NCBI GenBank assembly: GCA_026713865.1
Contig: JAPONQ010000051.1
Location: 1 to 64,000, forward strand
Reading direction: 5' to 3'
Source of the DNA: Chloroflexota bacterium
GTDB taxonomy: Bacteria > Chloroflexota > Dehalococcoidia > UBA2979
DNA: 64,000 nucleotides
Shown: piece after piece, positions 24,060 to 31,935 of the stretch
How the letters are laid out: every line of letters starts with the position of its first letter
Position numbering within the stretch: the stretch's first letter is position 1
Translations under genes and position numbers: made by a program
The notes under the pieces: model-generated
Database searches by the model: none
Seen by the model: the letters and a program-made list of their open reading frames with translations, nothing else
What the model was told of the DNA's origin: nothing

Positions 24060-25397
24060 ATGGCCGGACGAGCGATGGCGGGCGTGCGGATCGTTGACCT
24101 CGCGGAGGTGCACGCGGGTCCGCTCGGCGCGACCCTCCTGGCCGACCTCGGCGCCGACGTCATCAAGGTCGAGTCCTACCCCCGCAACTCCCTGACGCGG
24201 CCCCTGCGACCGGACGCGCGGGTCGCCGACGGACCCGGTCCTCCCTACGAGCGGACCGCGCCGCAGACACAGAGCAACCGCAACAAGCGCTTCGTCGCGC
24301 TCAACATCCGCGCGGGCCCGGGCGCCGATGTGCTGCACCGCCTGCTTGACTCCGCCGACGTACTCGTCGAGGGCTACGCGGCCGGCACGATCCAGAGGCT
24401 CGGCTTCTCCTGGGACGTGGTGCATGAGCGCCATCCGCGGCTCACGATGATCTCCATGCCGGCGTGGGGAGTCCGAGGACCGTATTTCGGTTATGTCGCC
24501 CTGGGCTCCGGCGTGGAGGGAACGACCGGGCACCTGCGCGCGCGCGGCCTCCCGGCAGGCGGCGTCGAGGACATCGCGAGCACCGTCGCCACGGACGCGA
24601 GTGCTCCGCTCGCCGTCGCCTTCGCGAGCATCGCCGCGCTTCGCCGACGCGAGGAGACCGGCGAAGGCTCCTTCATCGATCTCTCACACGCCGAGGCCTT
24701 CTCCTGGTACCTCGCGGGGCTGCTCGGGGAGGAGGTCCTAGCCGGGCGCCGCTACCGGGGCCAAGGCAATGCCGACCCCTACGTCGTCCCGCACGGCTGC
24801 TACCGCGCCTCGGGGGACGGGCCGGGGGGCTCCGGGCACTGGGTCGCGATCGCGGCGGAGACCGACGCGCAGTGGGCCGGGCTCGCATCGCTGCTCGGGC
24901 ACCCGGAGTGGGCCGACGACGGTCACCCGTGGGCCAGCATCGCGGGGCGGCTCGCCGGGCGCATCGAGATCGATGGGATCCTCGCCTCCTTCGTGCGAGG
25001 TCGCGATCGGTGGGAGGTGGCGGACGTCGTGCAGCGGGCGGGCGCCATCGCCGCCCCGGTGCTCGAGCCCTCCGCGATGCTCGCCTCGCCGCAGCTCCAG
25101 GCGCGTTCCTGGTTCGTTCCCGTCATGCACCGCTACCTCGGGGAGCGGCTGATGCCGGGCTTCCTCACACGTGTCGCGCCCGATGCCCCGGCGTGGGAGC
25201 GGCCCGCGGGCCTCGTCGGAGAGCACAACGAGGAAGTCCTCTCCGAGCTCGGATACGCGCCTGCCGCGATCGCGGCCCTGCGCGCAGCCGGCGTCATCGG
25301 AGATGGCTACGGCGGAGCAGGTCCGCCGGCCGCCGCGACGGCGAAGGCGGGGCGCCCCCGCCCGGGCCGCGACGGTGGAGCCCCGCCCGGGCGCTGA
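24060..25397 (+). CDS. CaiB/BaiF CoA transferase (paralogue of upstream gene)
   Basis: A 445-residue family III CoA transferase sharing MPAWGVRGPYFGYVALGSG, QSNRNKRFVALN, TDASAPLAVAFASIAALRRREE and AAETDAQWAGLASLLGHPEWADDGHPWAS with the gene before it, which indicates a tandem duplication. The Asp of TDASAP is in the expected catalytic position. A Pro/Ala/Arg-rich tail of about 35 residues extends the C-terminus. The ATG follows GGGAGGCGC. The pair may form a heterodimer or act on related acids. Confidence 0.9.
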   Translation: MAGRAMAGVRIVDLAEVHAGPLGATLLADLGADVIKVESYPRNSLTRPLRPDARVADGPGPPYERTAPQTQSNRNKRFVALNIRAGPGADVLHRLLDSADVLVEGYAAGTIQRLGFSWDVVHERHPRLTMISMPAWGVRGPYFGYVALGSGVEGTTGHLRARGLPAGGVEDIASTVATDASAPLAVAFASIAALRRREETGEGSFIDLSHAEAFSWYLAGLLGEEVLAGRRYRGQGNADPYVVPHGCYRASGDGPGGSGHWVAIAAETDAQWAGLASLLGHPEWADDGHPWASIAGRLAGRIEIDGILASFVRGRDRWEVADVVQRAGAIAAPVLEPSAMLASPQLQARSWFVPVMHRYLGERLMPGFLTRVAPDAPAWERPAGLVGEHNEEVLSELGYAPAAIAALRAAGVIGDGYGGAGPPAAATAKAGRPRPGRDGGAPPGR

Positions 25398-25442
25398 CCG
25401 GCCGGAGGGCGGCAGCACAGCCCGCACCCCGCCGGCGAGTGG

Positions 25443-26579
25443 CTAGTAGATGCCGGGGAAGATCCGGTACCTGACCCGAGCCCGGTACTCGGCCCACTTG
25501 TCGGCGCCGTATTTCTCGGCGCAGAGCCTGTCGTCGTCGCGCTGGCGCCAGGTGAACAGCGAGACGATGAAGATGAAGTAGGTCCACGCCCAGAGATTGG
25601 TGAAATGGCCGAACGCCAGGGCGATCGAGAGCGACAGGAAGCCCTCGCCCATGTAGTTGAAGTGGCGGGCGACACCCCACAGGCCGCTGCACAGGATCTT
25701 CCGGTCGCCGGCCTCAATGTAGCGGGGTTCGATGAACCCAAGAAACTTGCGGTCAGGCCAGCGCTTGAATGTGTACTTTTGCAGATTGGCGCCGCGGGAG
25801 ATGCTCCAGCCAAGCAGGAACAGGGCCGTCGTCCCGATCAGCCATACAGACGTCCATGCAGACGGGAAGCCGGGATCCGGCTGAGCGGCCATGCCCCACA
25901 ACGGGAGTATGAAGAGCCACCCGTAGACGACGAGACCGCCCCAGAACAGCTTGAAGCCGAGCTTCTCATGTATCAGATCGTAGGTGTACAGCTGGACGCG
26001 CTCGAAGATGAAGTAGTCCAGGACGTAGAACGTGAAGAACGCGGCATAGAGGAAGACGCCGGGGTTCGCGTTGTCGCCGAAGAGCTCGTAGTGGTACGCG
26101 GCTCCGGAGAGGGCGTTGAGCGACAGCATCGTGCCGCCGACGACGTGGAAGTACATCTTCACGTCGAAGCGTTCGTTGAAGAATGAGAGCTCCTGCGCGC
26201 GCCCGTGCCAGTAGGCCGCGATCCGGCTCTCCCGGCCGGACGGCTGGGTCGCCACTCCCAGGATCGTGAAGATCGCGGTGAAGACCGTCCCGCCGGCCAC
26301 GGCATAGACCGATGAGCGGTAGAACCAGTCACGCGGCATCCCGGTGAGCTCGAAGGCCCACACCACCAGCGCGATTCCGAAGATCAGGAGGCCGTTGAGC
26401 CGGTAGTTGCGGGGCTCGCCGGTCGCCGGATTCACCACGTAGCCGGGCACGCGCCGCGCCGGCAGCACCAGCTGGGCCACGAAGAAGACGGCGAAGATCG
26501 CCAGCGGCGTGAAGAACCCCAGGATCGCCTCGGTCCGCGACAGCTCGAACAGGTGCCCGATGCCCAGCCACTCAGCCAT
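25443..26579 (-). CDS. ERG4/ERG24-family sterol reductase-like membrane protein
   Basis: A 378-residue protein with eight to nine helices. The C-terminal end CSGLWGVARHFNYMGEGFLSL, RQRDDDRLCAEKYG and ending YRIFPGIY matches the NADPH-binding signature of eukaryotic delta14-/7-dehydrocholesterol reductases (ERG24, DHCR7, ERG4). The region around residue 130 (ELSFFNERFDVKMYF) corresponds to the NPR...FDxKxF region of those enzymes. It would reduce a ring double bond of a sterol or related isoprenoid at the membrane. The gene has visibly lower GC than its neighbours, suggesting acquisition. DUF1295-type methyltransferases share part of the C-terminal motif and are the main alternative. Confidence 0.75.
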   Translation of the reverse strand: MAEWLGIGHLFELSRTEAILGFFTPLAIFAVFFVAQLVLPARRVPGYVVNPATGEPRNYRLNGLLIFGIALVVWAFELTGMPRDWFYRSSVYAVAGGTVFTAIFTILGVATQPSGRESRIAAYWHGRAQELSFFNERFDVKMYFHVVGGTMLSLNALSGAAYHYELFGDNANPGVFLYAAFFTFYVLDYFIFERVQLYTYDLIHEKLGFKLFWGGLVVYGWLFILPLWGMAAQPDPGFPSAWTSVWLIGTTALFLLGWSISRGANLQKYTFKRWPDRKFLGFIEPRYIEAGDRKILCSGLWGVARHFNYMGEGFLSLSIALAFGHFTNLWAWTYFIFIVSLFTWRQRDDDRLCAEKYGADKWAEYRARVRYRIFPGIY

Positions 26580-26627
26580 GCCTCACCCCTTCCGCCGGCG
26601 GCATCGCCCGCCGATCCCGCCGGCCCG

Positions 26628-27680
26628 TCACGCCTGGAGCCCGAACGTCTCGATCATCAGCCCGATGTTCTCGCGGATGCGTTCGCGCGACATCAGCGCC
26701 GAGGCGCAGTAGAACGTCGACGTCCCGACCACGCCCTCGTAGCGCCCGGCCTGCTCGCGCACCTCATCGGGTGTCCCAAAGATCGCGTGCTCACGCGCGA
26801 CCTCGTCCGGCACGGCATCGATCAGCGCCTCCGGGTCGTCCCGCCGGCCGAAGAACGCCTCCTGGATGCGCAGCCGCACGTCGGAGTAGCCCTGCGAGTC
26901 GAGCACGATCCCGTAGCTGCGCGTGGCCATGAAGCGGCCGATATGGTATTTCGCCTCGCGCTTCGCCTGCTTCCGGTTCGAGGCGATCGCGGTCACGATC
27001 CAGGCGTTATGGTCGAAGTCACCGCGCGAGCGGCCCGCGCGCGCCAGCCCCTCGTCGATCCCCGGCCATGCCACGTCGTTCATGAAGCGGACCGAGGCGA
27101 TCGGATGTCCGCAGAGCCCCTGGCAGTACTCACCGGCAAGCCGGAGCATCGCCCGGTTCACCGCGGCCAGGTAGATGGGCGTCTCCCGGGGCGCGGGCGG
27201 TGCCTCCCCGCCCCCGAGGCCCATCCCGGCGGGGATGTCGCCGCCCCCGAGGAGCCCGCGCCCGGTCAGCTGGTAGTACGAGCCTTCGAACTCGAGCGCC
27301 TGATCGACGGGCGTCGCCCAGGCGACGCGCAGCGCGCGGATCAGCTCGCGGATGCGCGTTGCCGGGCGGTCGAACTCCTTCCCGAACTGGTTGATGTTCA
27401 TCCGCTTCGTCCCGCCGCCGAGACCCATCACGAAGCGGTTGCCCGAGAGCCGCTGCAGGTCAACGGCCGCCTGCGCCAGCTCCCTCGCCTCGTGCGCGAA
27501 GACGCGGATCACACCCGAGCCGAAGCGGGCCTGCGACGTGACGCCCGCCATCGCACCGAAGAGCGGGATGCTCTCTCCGGAGTTCCACACGATATCGAAG
27601 CCCGCCTCCTCGGCCCGGCGAGCGAGCGCGGGCTTCTCCTCGAGCTCCGAGTATGCGAGTGAGATCCCGCGCCTGTTCAT
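26628..27680 (-). CDS. LLM class F420-dependent (or flavin) oxidoreductase
   Basis: A 350-residue luciferase-like TIM barrel. Features are AEEAGFDIVWNSGE, the VIRVFAHEARELAQAAVDLQRLSGNRFVMGLGGGTKR segment with the usual Asp-Leu-SGxR core, and a C-terminal IFGTPDEVREQ. ATG 27680 is preferred to ATG 27692 because GGGGGG lies just upstream as a ribosome site. Such enzymes use F420 or FMN for hydride transfer, and cofC/cofD in the window support F420. The substrate is unknown. Confidence 0.85.
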   Translation of the reverse strand: MNRRGISLAYSELEEKPALARRAEEAGFDIVWNSGESIPLFGAMAGVTSQARFGSGVIRVFAHEARELAQAAVDLQRLSGNRFVMGLGGGTKRMNINQFGKEFDRPATRIRELIRALRVAWATPVDQALEFEGSYYQLTGRGLLGGGDIPAGMGLGGGEAPPAPRETPIYLAAVNRAMLRLAGEYCQGLCGHPIASVRFMNDVAWPGIDEGLARAGRSRGDFDHNAWIVTAIASNRKQAKREAKYHIGRFMATRSYGIVLDSQGYSDVRLRIQEAFFGRRDDPEALIDAVPDEVAREHAIFGTPDEVREQAGRYEGVVGTSTFYCASALMSRERIRENIGLMIETFGLQA

Positions 27681-27719
27681 CGGTCCCCCCATCCAGCGGC
27701 GCCGGAGTTCACGCCGGCG

Positions 27720-28190
27720 CTAGAGGCTGACGCTCATCGCCCGGTGCTCGATGCCGGCGTCGAGAAAAACCGGCCCGTGTGCCCGGTATCCGAGCCGCTC
27801 GTAGAAGCCGAGCGCGTGCAGCTGCGCGTTCAGGCCGACGCGGCGGATGCCGCGCGATCGCGCCTCCCCGTGCAGTGCCTCCATCAGCTCGGCCCCGAAG
27901 CCGCGCCCCCGGCACTCGCGCCGGACCGCGACGCGGGTGACGTGGGCCGGGGTGTCGGCAAAATCCAGGCGGCCGGTGCAGATCGCGGTGCCCTCGATCC
28001 GGCCAAGGAGGTGGACGACGCCCGCTGTCAGCCGCGGATCGCCGTCCATGGCGTCCACCTCCAGCTCGAGCGGGACGCCCTGCTCCTCCGCGAAGACCGT
28101 GCGTCTGAGGCCGAGTGACTCCGAGAGCTCCTCCGGCGTGAGCACGACAGCGATCTCCAGCCCGGACGCCCGCGAGCGGTCGGTGCTCAT
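27720..28190 (-). CDS. GNAT family N-acetyltransferase
   Basis: A 156-residue acetyl-CoA-dependent acetyltransferase. The start resembles ElaA-like GNATs (LRRTVFAEEQGVPLELEVD), and the acetyl-CoA loop is VTRVAVRRECRGRGFGAELM, followed by GIRRVGLNAQLHALGFYERLGY. All four GNAT motifs are visible. It is encoded between an LLM oxidoreductase and an enoyl-CoA hydratase on the same strand, with short gaps, so probably one transcript. The acceptor is unknown. Confidence 0.9.
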   Translation of the reverse strand: MSTDRSRASGLEIAVVLTPEELSESLGLRRTVFAEEQGVPLELEVDAMDGDPRLTAGVVHLLGRIEGTAICTGRLDFADTPAHVTRVAVRRECRGRGFGAELMEALHGEARSRGIRRVGLNAQLHALGFYERLGYRAHGPVFLDAGIEHRAMSVSL

Positions 28191-28223
28191 CGCGGCGCGC
28201 GCCCCCCCCTCCCGCGCGCGCCC

Positions 28224-29027
28224 CTACTCGCCGCGGAACTCGGGCTCGCGCCGCTCGCGGAACGCGGCCCCACCCTCCTTCGAGTCCAGGGAGCGACCCG
28301 TCGTCTCCTCCGCGAAGCGATAGAACTCGAGGTGCGTCTCGATATCCGGCGTCGCGTGCTTGTAGACCATGTACTTGGAGAGCGCGCTCGCGTAGGGAGC
28401 GTTCCTCGCCGCCCGCTGCGCGAGATCCATGCTGAAGGGCATCAGCTGGTCGTCGGGCACGACGTAGTTCACCAGACCCAGCTCGAGCGCCTTCGGAGCG
28501 GGGATCGGCTCGCGCAGCAGGTAGAGCTCCAGCGCCTTCGCCGGTCCGACGAGGTTGGTGAGGTTCACCGAGGTGCCGTTCTCGAGCGGCGCCCCGAAGC
28601 GCGCCCAGCTCGGGCCGAAGTTCGCGGACTCCGCCATCACGCGCAGGTCGCACCACAGCGCCTCGCCGAAGCCGGCGCCGTAGGCGTGTCCGTTGATGGC
28701 GCCGATGATGATCTTGTCGGAGCGCCGCAGCGGGGAGACCGCGAGATCACCGTGGGGCTTCCACCACGGCGGCATGTTCTTCTTCCCCTCGACGAACATC
28801 TGCGGGTTCGCGCCCGGGTGCCAGCCGCGGCCGGTGCCGGTCACGATGATGACGCGGATCTCGGGATCGGCCTCGGCGTCGGCCAGCGCCTCGTCGTAGG
28901 CGGCCTCCATCTCCTCGTCCATCGCATTGACCTTCTCGGGTCTGTTCTTCGTCACCACCGCCACGCGGCCGTCCTTCGTGTAGAGGATCTTGTTGTGCGG
29001 CCAGGAGAGGGCCGTCGTCTCGGTCAC
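28224..29027 (-). CDS. Enoyl-CoA hydratase/isomerase family protein
   Basis: A 267-residue crotonase-fold protein. GRVAVVTKNRPEKVNAMDEEM marks the start, VTGTGRGWHPGANPQMF the first oxyanion-hole strand, and INGHAYGAGFGEALWCDLRV the second. The catalytic Glu positions of enoyl-CoA hydratase are not all obvious (WARFGAPLENGTS), so isomerase or hydrolase activity is possible. GTG 29027 after GGGAAGGGAG is used because the conserved strand begins about 13 residues later. Confidence 0.88.
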   Translation of the reverse strand: MTETTALSWPHNKILYTKDGRVAVVTKNRPEKVNAMDEEMEAAYDEALADAEADPEIRVIIVTGTGRGWHPGANPQMFVEGKKNMPPWWKPHGDLAVSPLRRSDKIIIGAINGHAYGAGFGEALWCDLRVMAESANFGPSWARFGAPLENGTSVNLTNLVGPAKALELYLLREPIPAPKALELGLVNYVVPDDQLMPFSMDLAQRAARNAPYASALSKYMVYKHATPDIETHLEFYRFAEETTGRSLDSKEGGAAFRERREPEFRGE

Positions 29028-29108
29028 CGGTGCACTCCCTTCCCGTATATGCTCGCGCCGAAGCCTAGCACCGGCCGCCCGCACGCGGGTCCAGAGGGAG
29101 GACGATCG

Positions 29109-30068
29109 ATGGCCGAAGGGGAGCTACGGATCGGAACGAGGCTCGACCCGGGCGTTCCCGCCTACGGGGACCTGAGGCAAGCCACCGAGGTCGCCGAGCG
29201 GCTGGGCTACGAGGCCGTGTGGATACGCGACCACGTCTCGCTCGCCGACACGACCGGGCAGGAAGAGTGCCACGAGGTCTGGACCGTGATGACCGCGCTC
29301 GCGGCGCAGACCGCGCGCATCAAGGTCGGGAGCCTCGTGCTCTGCACGCCGTTCCGCAACCCGGCGCTGCTCGCCAAGATGGGAGCGACGCTCGACCACC
29401 TCTCCGGCGGGAGGCTGATTCTCGGACTCGGCGCGGGACACAAGGAGGCCGAGTTCCGCGAGTACGGGTATGACTTCCCCCGCGCCGGTCACCGCGTCCA
29501 GATGCTCGACGAGGCGGCGGCGATCGTGCGACTGATGTGGACGGAGCACCGTCCCAGCTTCACGGGCCGCTTCTACCGCATCGACGGAGCGCTCAACGTC
29601 CCGAAGCCCCGGCAGACGCCCGCGCCGACGATCATGATCGGCGGGCAGGGCCCGAGAATGATGCGCGTGATCGCCCGCCGCGCAGACGCCTGGAACATCG
29701 CCGGGGGCCCCGAGGAGTACCTCTCGCTTCGCGACCAGATGGCGGAGGCGTGCTCCGAGGTGGGGCGCGACGCGGCGACGCTTCGCCACATCGTCTCCGT
29801 CCCCGTGATCGTCGATCGCAGCGAGAGCCGTGCGCGCGAGCGCCTCGAGAGGGTCTGTGCCGCGCGCCCCGGCCAGCCCTACCTGCGCGATCGCATATGG
29901 GCCGGGTCGCCGCGTCAGATCGCGGACCGCATCCAGCCGCTGCTCGACGCCGGTGTTCGGGAGTTGATCACGAGCTTCTGGGAGATGGAGGCACAGGCGG
30001 AGCAGATCGAGACCTTCGCCGAGACGGTGTGGCCGATCCTCGCCGAGCGCGTGGCGGCTCGAGCGTAG
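29109..30068 (+). CDS. LLM class F420-dependent oxidoreductase
   Basis: A 319-residue luciferase-like oxidoreductase: GYEAVWIRDHVSLAD, VGSLVLCTPFRNPALLAKMGATLDHLSGGRLILGLGAGH, TIMIGGQGPRMMRVIARRADAWN and AGSPRQIADRI. This order is typical of the F420-dependent subgroup (GxGxG loop and ADxWN). ATG 29109 follows AGAGGGAGGACGATCG. It is followed two bases later by an alpha/beta hydrolase and then an alcohol dehydrogenase, consistent with a small catabolic operon. Confidence 0.9.
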   Translation: MAEGELRIGTRLDPGVPAYGDLRQATEVAERLGYEAVWIRDHVSLADTTGQEECHEVWTVMTALAAQTARIKVGSLVLCTPFRNPALLAKMGATLDHLSGGRLILGLGAGHKEAEFREYGYDFPRAGHRVQMLDEAAAIVRLMWTEHRPSFTGRFYRIDGALNVPKPRQTPAPTIMIGGQGPRMMRVIARRADAWNIAGGPEEYLSLRDQMAEACSEVGRDAATLRHIVSVPVIVDRSESRARERLERVCAARPGQPYLRDRIWAGSPRQIADRIQPLLDAGVRELITSFWEMEAQAEQIETFAETVWPILAERVAARA

Positions 30069-30069
30069 G

Positions 30070-30789
30070 GTGGCGACGCCAGGGCCAGGCGATCGCGCGG
30101 GGCGGCCGCTCACGATCGCGGCCCCCGGGGACGGTCCCGCGCTCGACGCGGTGCTCGAGATCCCGGGCTCGGGCGAGGTCCCGGTGCCCTGCATCGTGAT
30201 CTGCCATCCGCACCCGCTCTACGGGGGAGACCGGAACAATAACGTCGTGCGCGCGCTCGCCGAGGGGGCGCTCGCCGTCGGGGTTGCCGCGCTCTCGTTC
30301 GACTTCCGCGGCGTCGGCGCGAGCGAGGGCTCCCACGACGGGGGGCGGGGGGAACGGGACGACGCGCGTGCGGCGCTCGCCGCTGCCGCCGCTACCCCGG
30401 AGGTGGACGCGAGCCGGATCGGGCTCGCCGGATACTCGTTCGGGGGCGGCGTCGCGTCCGCTGTCGTCGCCGACGCGCTCGCAGGCGGGGACGCGGGACC
30501 GGAAGCGCTCGCGCTCGTCGCGACGTCGATGCCTCCCCCCGACGACATCGGGCCCGCGCTCGTCGGCTACGCGGGTCCGCTCTTGCTCGCCTCCGGGACG
30601 CACGACCGCTTCTGTTCGGCCGACGCGCTCGCGGCCGTCGCCTCCGCACGCGGCGAGCGGGGGGCCGAGACGGAGACGCTCATCGTCCCGGGCATCGATC
30701 ACTTCTGGCTCGGCGGAGAGCGCCGTCTCGCCGAGCAGGCCAGCGCGTTCTTCCGGAAGGCGTTCGGTCGGGAGCAGCAGGCCCGCTGA
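30070..30789 (+). CDS. Alpha/beta hydrolase (dienelactone hydrolase-like)
   Basis: A 239-residue alpha/beta hydrolase with ICHPHPLYGGDRNNN (oxyanion segment), LSFDFRGVGASEG, the nucleophile elbow GYSFGGG, an acid strand at LASGTHDRFC and a His in PGIDHFWLGGE. It matches the short KANL3/Tex30-like bacterial hydrolases that cut esters or acyl bonds. The GTG start at 30070 lies directly after the upstream stop, so translation is probably coupled. Confidence 0.88.
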   Translation: MATPGPGDRAGRPLTIAAPGDGPALDAVLEIPGSGEVPVPCIVICHPHPLYGGDRNNNVVRALAEGALAVGVAALSFDFRGVGASEGSHDGGRGERDDARAALAAAAATPEVDASRIGLAGYSFGGGVASAVVADALAGGDAGPEALALVATSMPPPDDIGPALVGYAGPLLLASGTHDRFCSADALAAVASARGERGAETETLIVPGIDHFWLGGERRLAEQASAFFRKAFGREQQAR

Positions 30790-30812
30790 GGCTCTGGAGA
30801 GGGGAGAGCAGG

Positions 30813-31907
30813 ATGCCAGTCGCTCGCGCCGCGGTGCAGCACGGGGTCGATCAGCCACTCGCGATAGAGGAGGTCAACGTCGCGACGCCGATCGGGCGGG
30901 AGGTGCTGGTGCGAACCGTCGCCACCGGCGTCTGTGGCTCCGACCTGCACATGCTCAAGGGTCACATGGGTCGCCCTCTGCCGACGATCCCGGGACACGA
31001 GTCCGCCGGCATCGTCGAGGCGATCGGACCCGATGTGACGCACGTCCGGCCCGGTGATCACGTGGTCTGCTGCCTCTCCACCTTCTGCGGCGAGTGCGAG
31101 CGCTGCCTCTCCGGGCAACCCAACCTCTGCGAGACGCGCGACCTGGACGACCGGCCGGCCGGCGCCGAGCCCCGTCTCTCCCAGGAGGGAGCCATCGTCC
31201 ATCAGTTCGCCCGCATCTCCGGGTTCGCCGATCTGATGCTGGTGCACGAGAACACGGTCGTCGCGGTGGCCGACGACACGCCGATGGCGCAGGCGGCCCT
31301 CGTGGGCTGCTGCGTCACGACCGGGGTCGGAGCGGTCTTCAACACGGCGCGCCTGGAGCCGGGCTCGACCGCTGCGGTCTGGGGCCTGGGGGGCGTGGGC
31401 CTCTCCGCGATCCAGGGCGCGCGGCTCGCGGGAGCGCGCGAGATCATCGCCGTCGACATCCGGGACGACAAGCTCGAGGTCGCGACCCGCTTCGGCGCGA
31501 CGCAGCTGGTGAACGCCTCCCGCGAGGATCCCGTGCGGGCGATCCGCTCCCTCACGCGGCGCGGGGTCGACTATGCCTTCGAGGCGATCGGGCTCGCGCA
31601 GACCACGGAGCAGGCCTTCACCGCGACGCGTCCGGGCGGCGCAGCCGTGCTGATCGGCATCATCCCGGACGGCGTCGACATCGCGGTTTCCGGGCGCTAC
31701 CTGCTCGCCGACCGCCGCCTCATGGGCAGCTCGATGGGATCCAACCGCTTCCGGTTCGACATTCCCAAGTACCTCGACCTCTATCGGCAGGGCCGCCTGC
31801 TCCTCGACGAGTTGATCAGCCACCGCGTAGCGCTCGACGGGGTGAACGAGGCCTTTGACGCGATGGAGGCGGGGGAGCGCACCCGCACCGTCCTCACGTT
31901 CGACTAG
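30813..31907 (+). CDS. Zinc-dependent alcohol dehydrogenase (MDR superfamily)
   Basis: A 364-residue medium-chain dehydrogenase. The catalytic zinc site is GVCGSDLHMLKG with GHESAGIV, the structural zinc lobe is CGECERCLSGQPNLC, and the NAD fold is VWGLGGVGLSAIQGARLAGA followed by AVDIRDDK, whose Asp favours NAD over NADP. ATG 30813 follows GGAGAGGGGAGAGCAGG. It resembles class III/mycothiol-type alcohol dehydrogenases (GAIVHQFARISGFAD). The substrate is probably an alcohol or aldehyde intermediate. Confidence 0.92.
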   Translation: MPVARAAVQHGVDQPLAIEEVNVATPIGREVLVRTVATGVCGSDLHMLKGHMGRPLPTIPGHESAGIVEAIGPDVTHVRPGDHVVCCLSTFCGECERCLSGQPNLCETRDLDDRPAGAEPRLSQEGAIVHQFARISGFADLMLVHENTVVAVADDTPMAQAALVGCCVTTGVGAVFNTARLEPGSTAAVWGLGGVGLSAIQGARLAGAREIIAVDIRDDKLEVATRFGATQLVNASREDPVRAIRSLTRRGVDYAFEAIGLAQTTEQAFTATRPGGAAVLIGIIPDGVDIAVSGRYLLADRRLMGSSMGSNRFRFDIPKYLDLYRQGRLLLDELISHRVALDGVNEAFDAMEAGERTRTVLTFD

Positions 31908-31935
31908 CACGCGTGCTCGGAGGGCGAGGGCAGCG

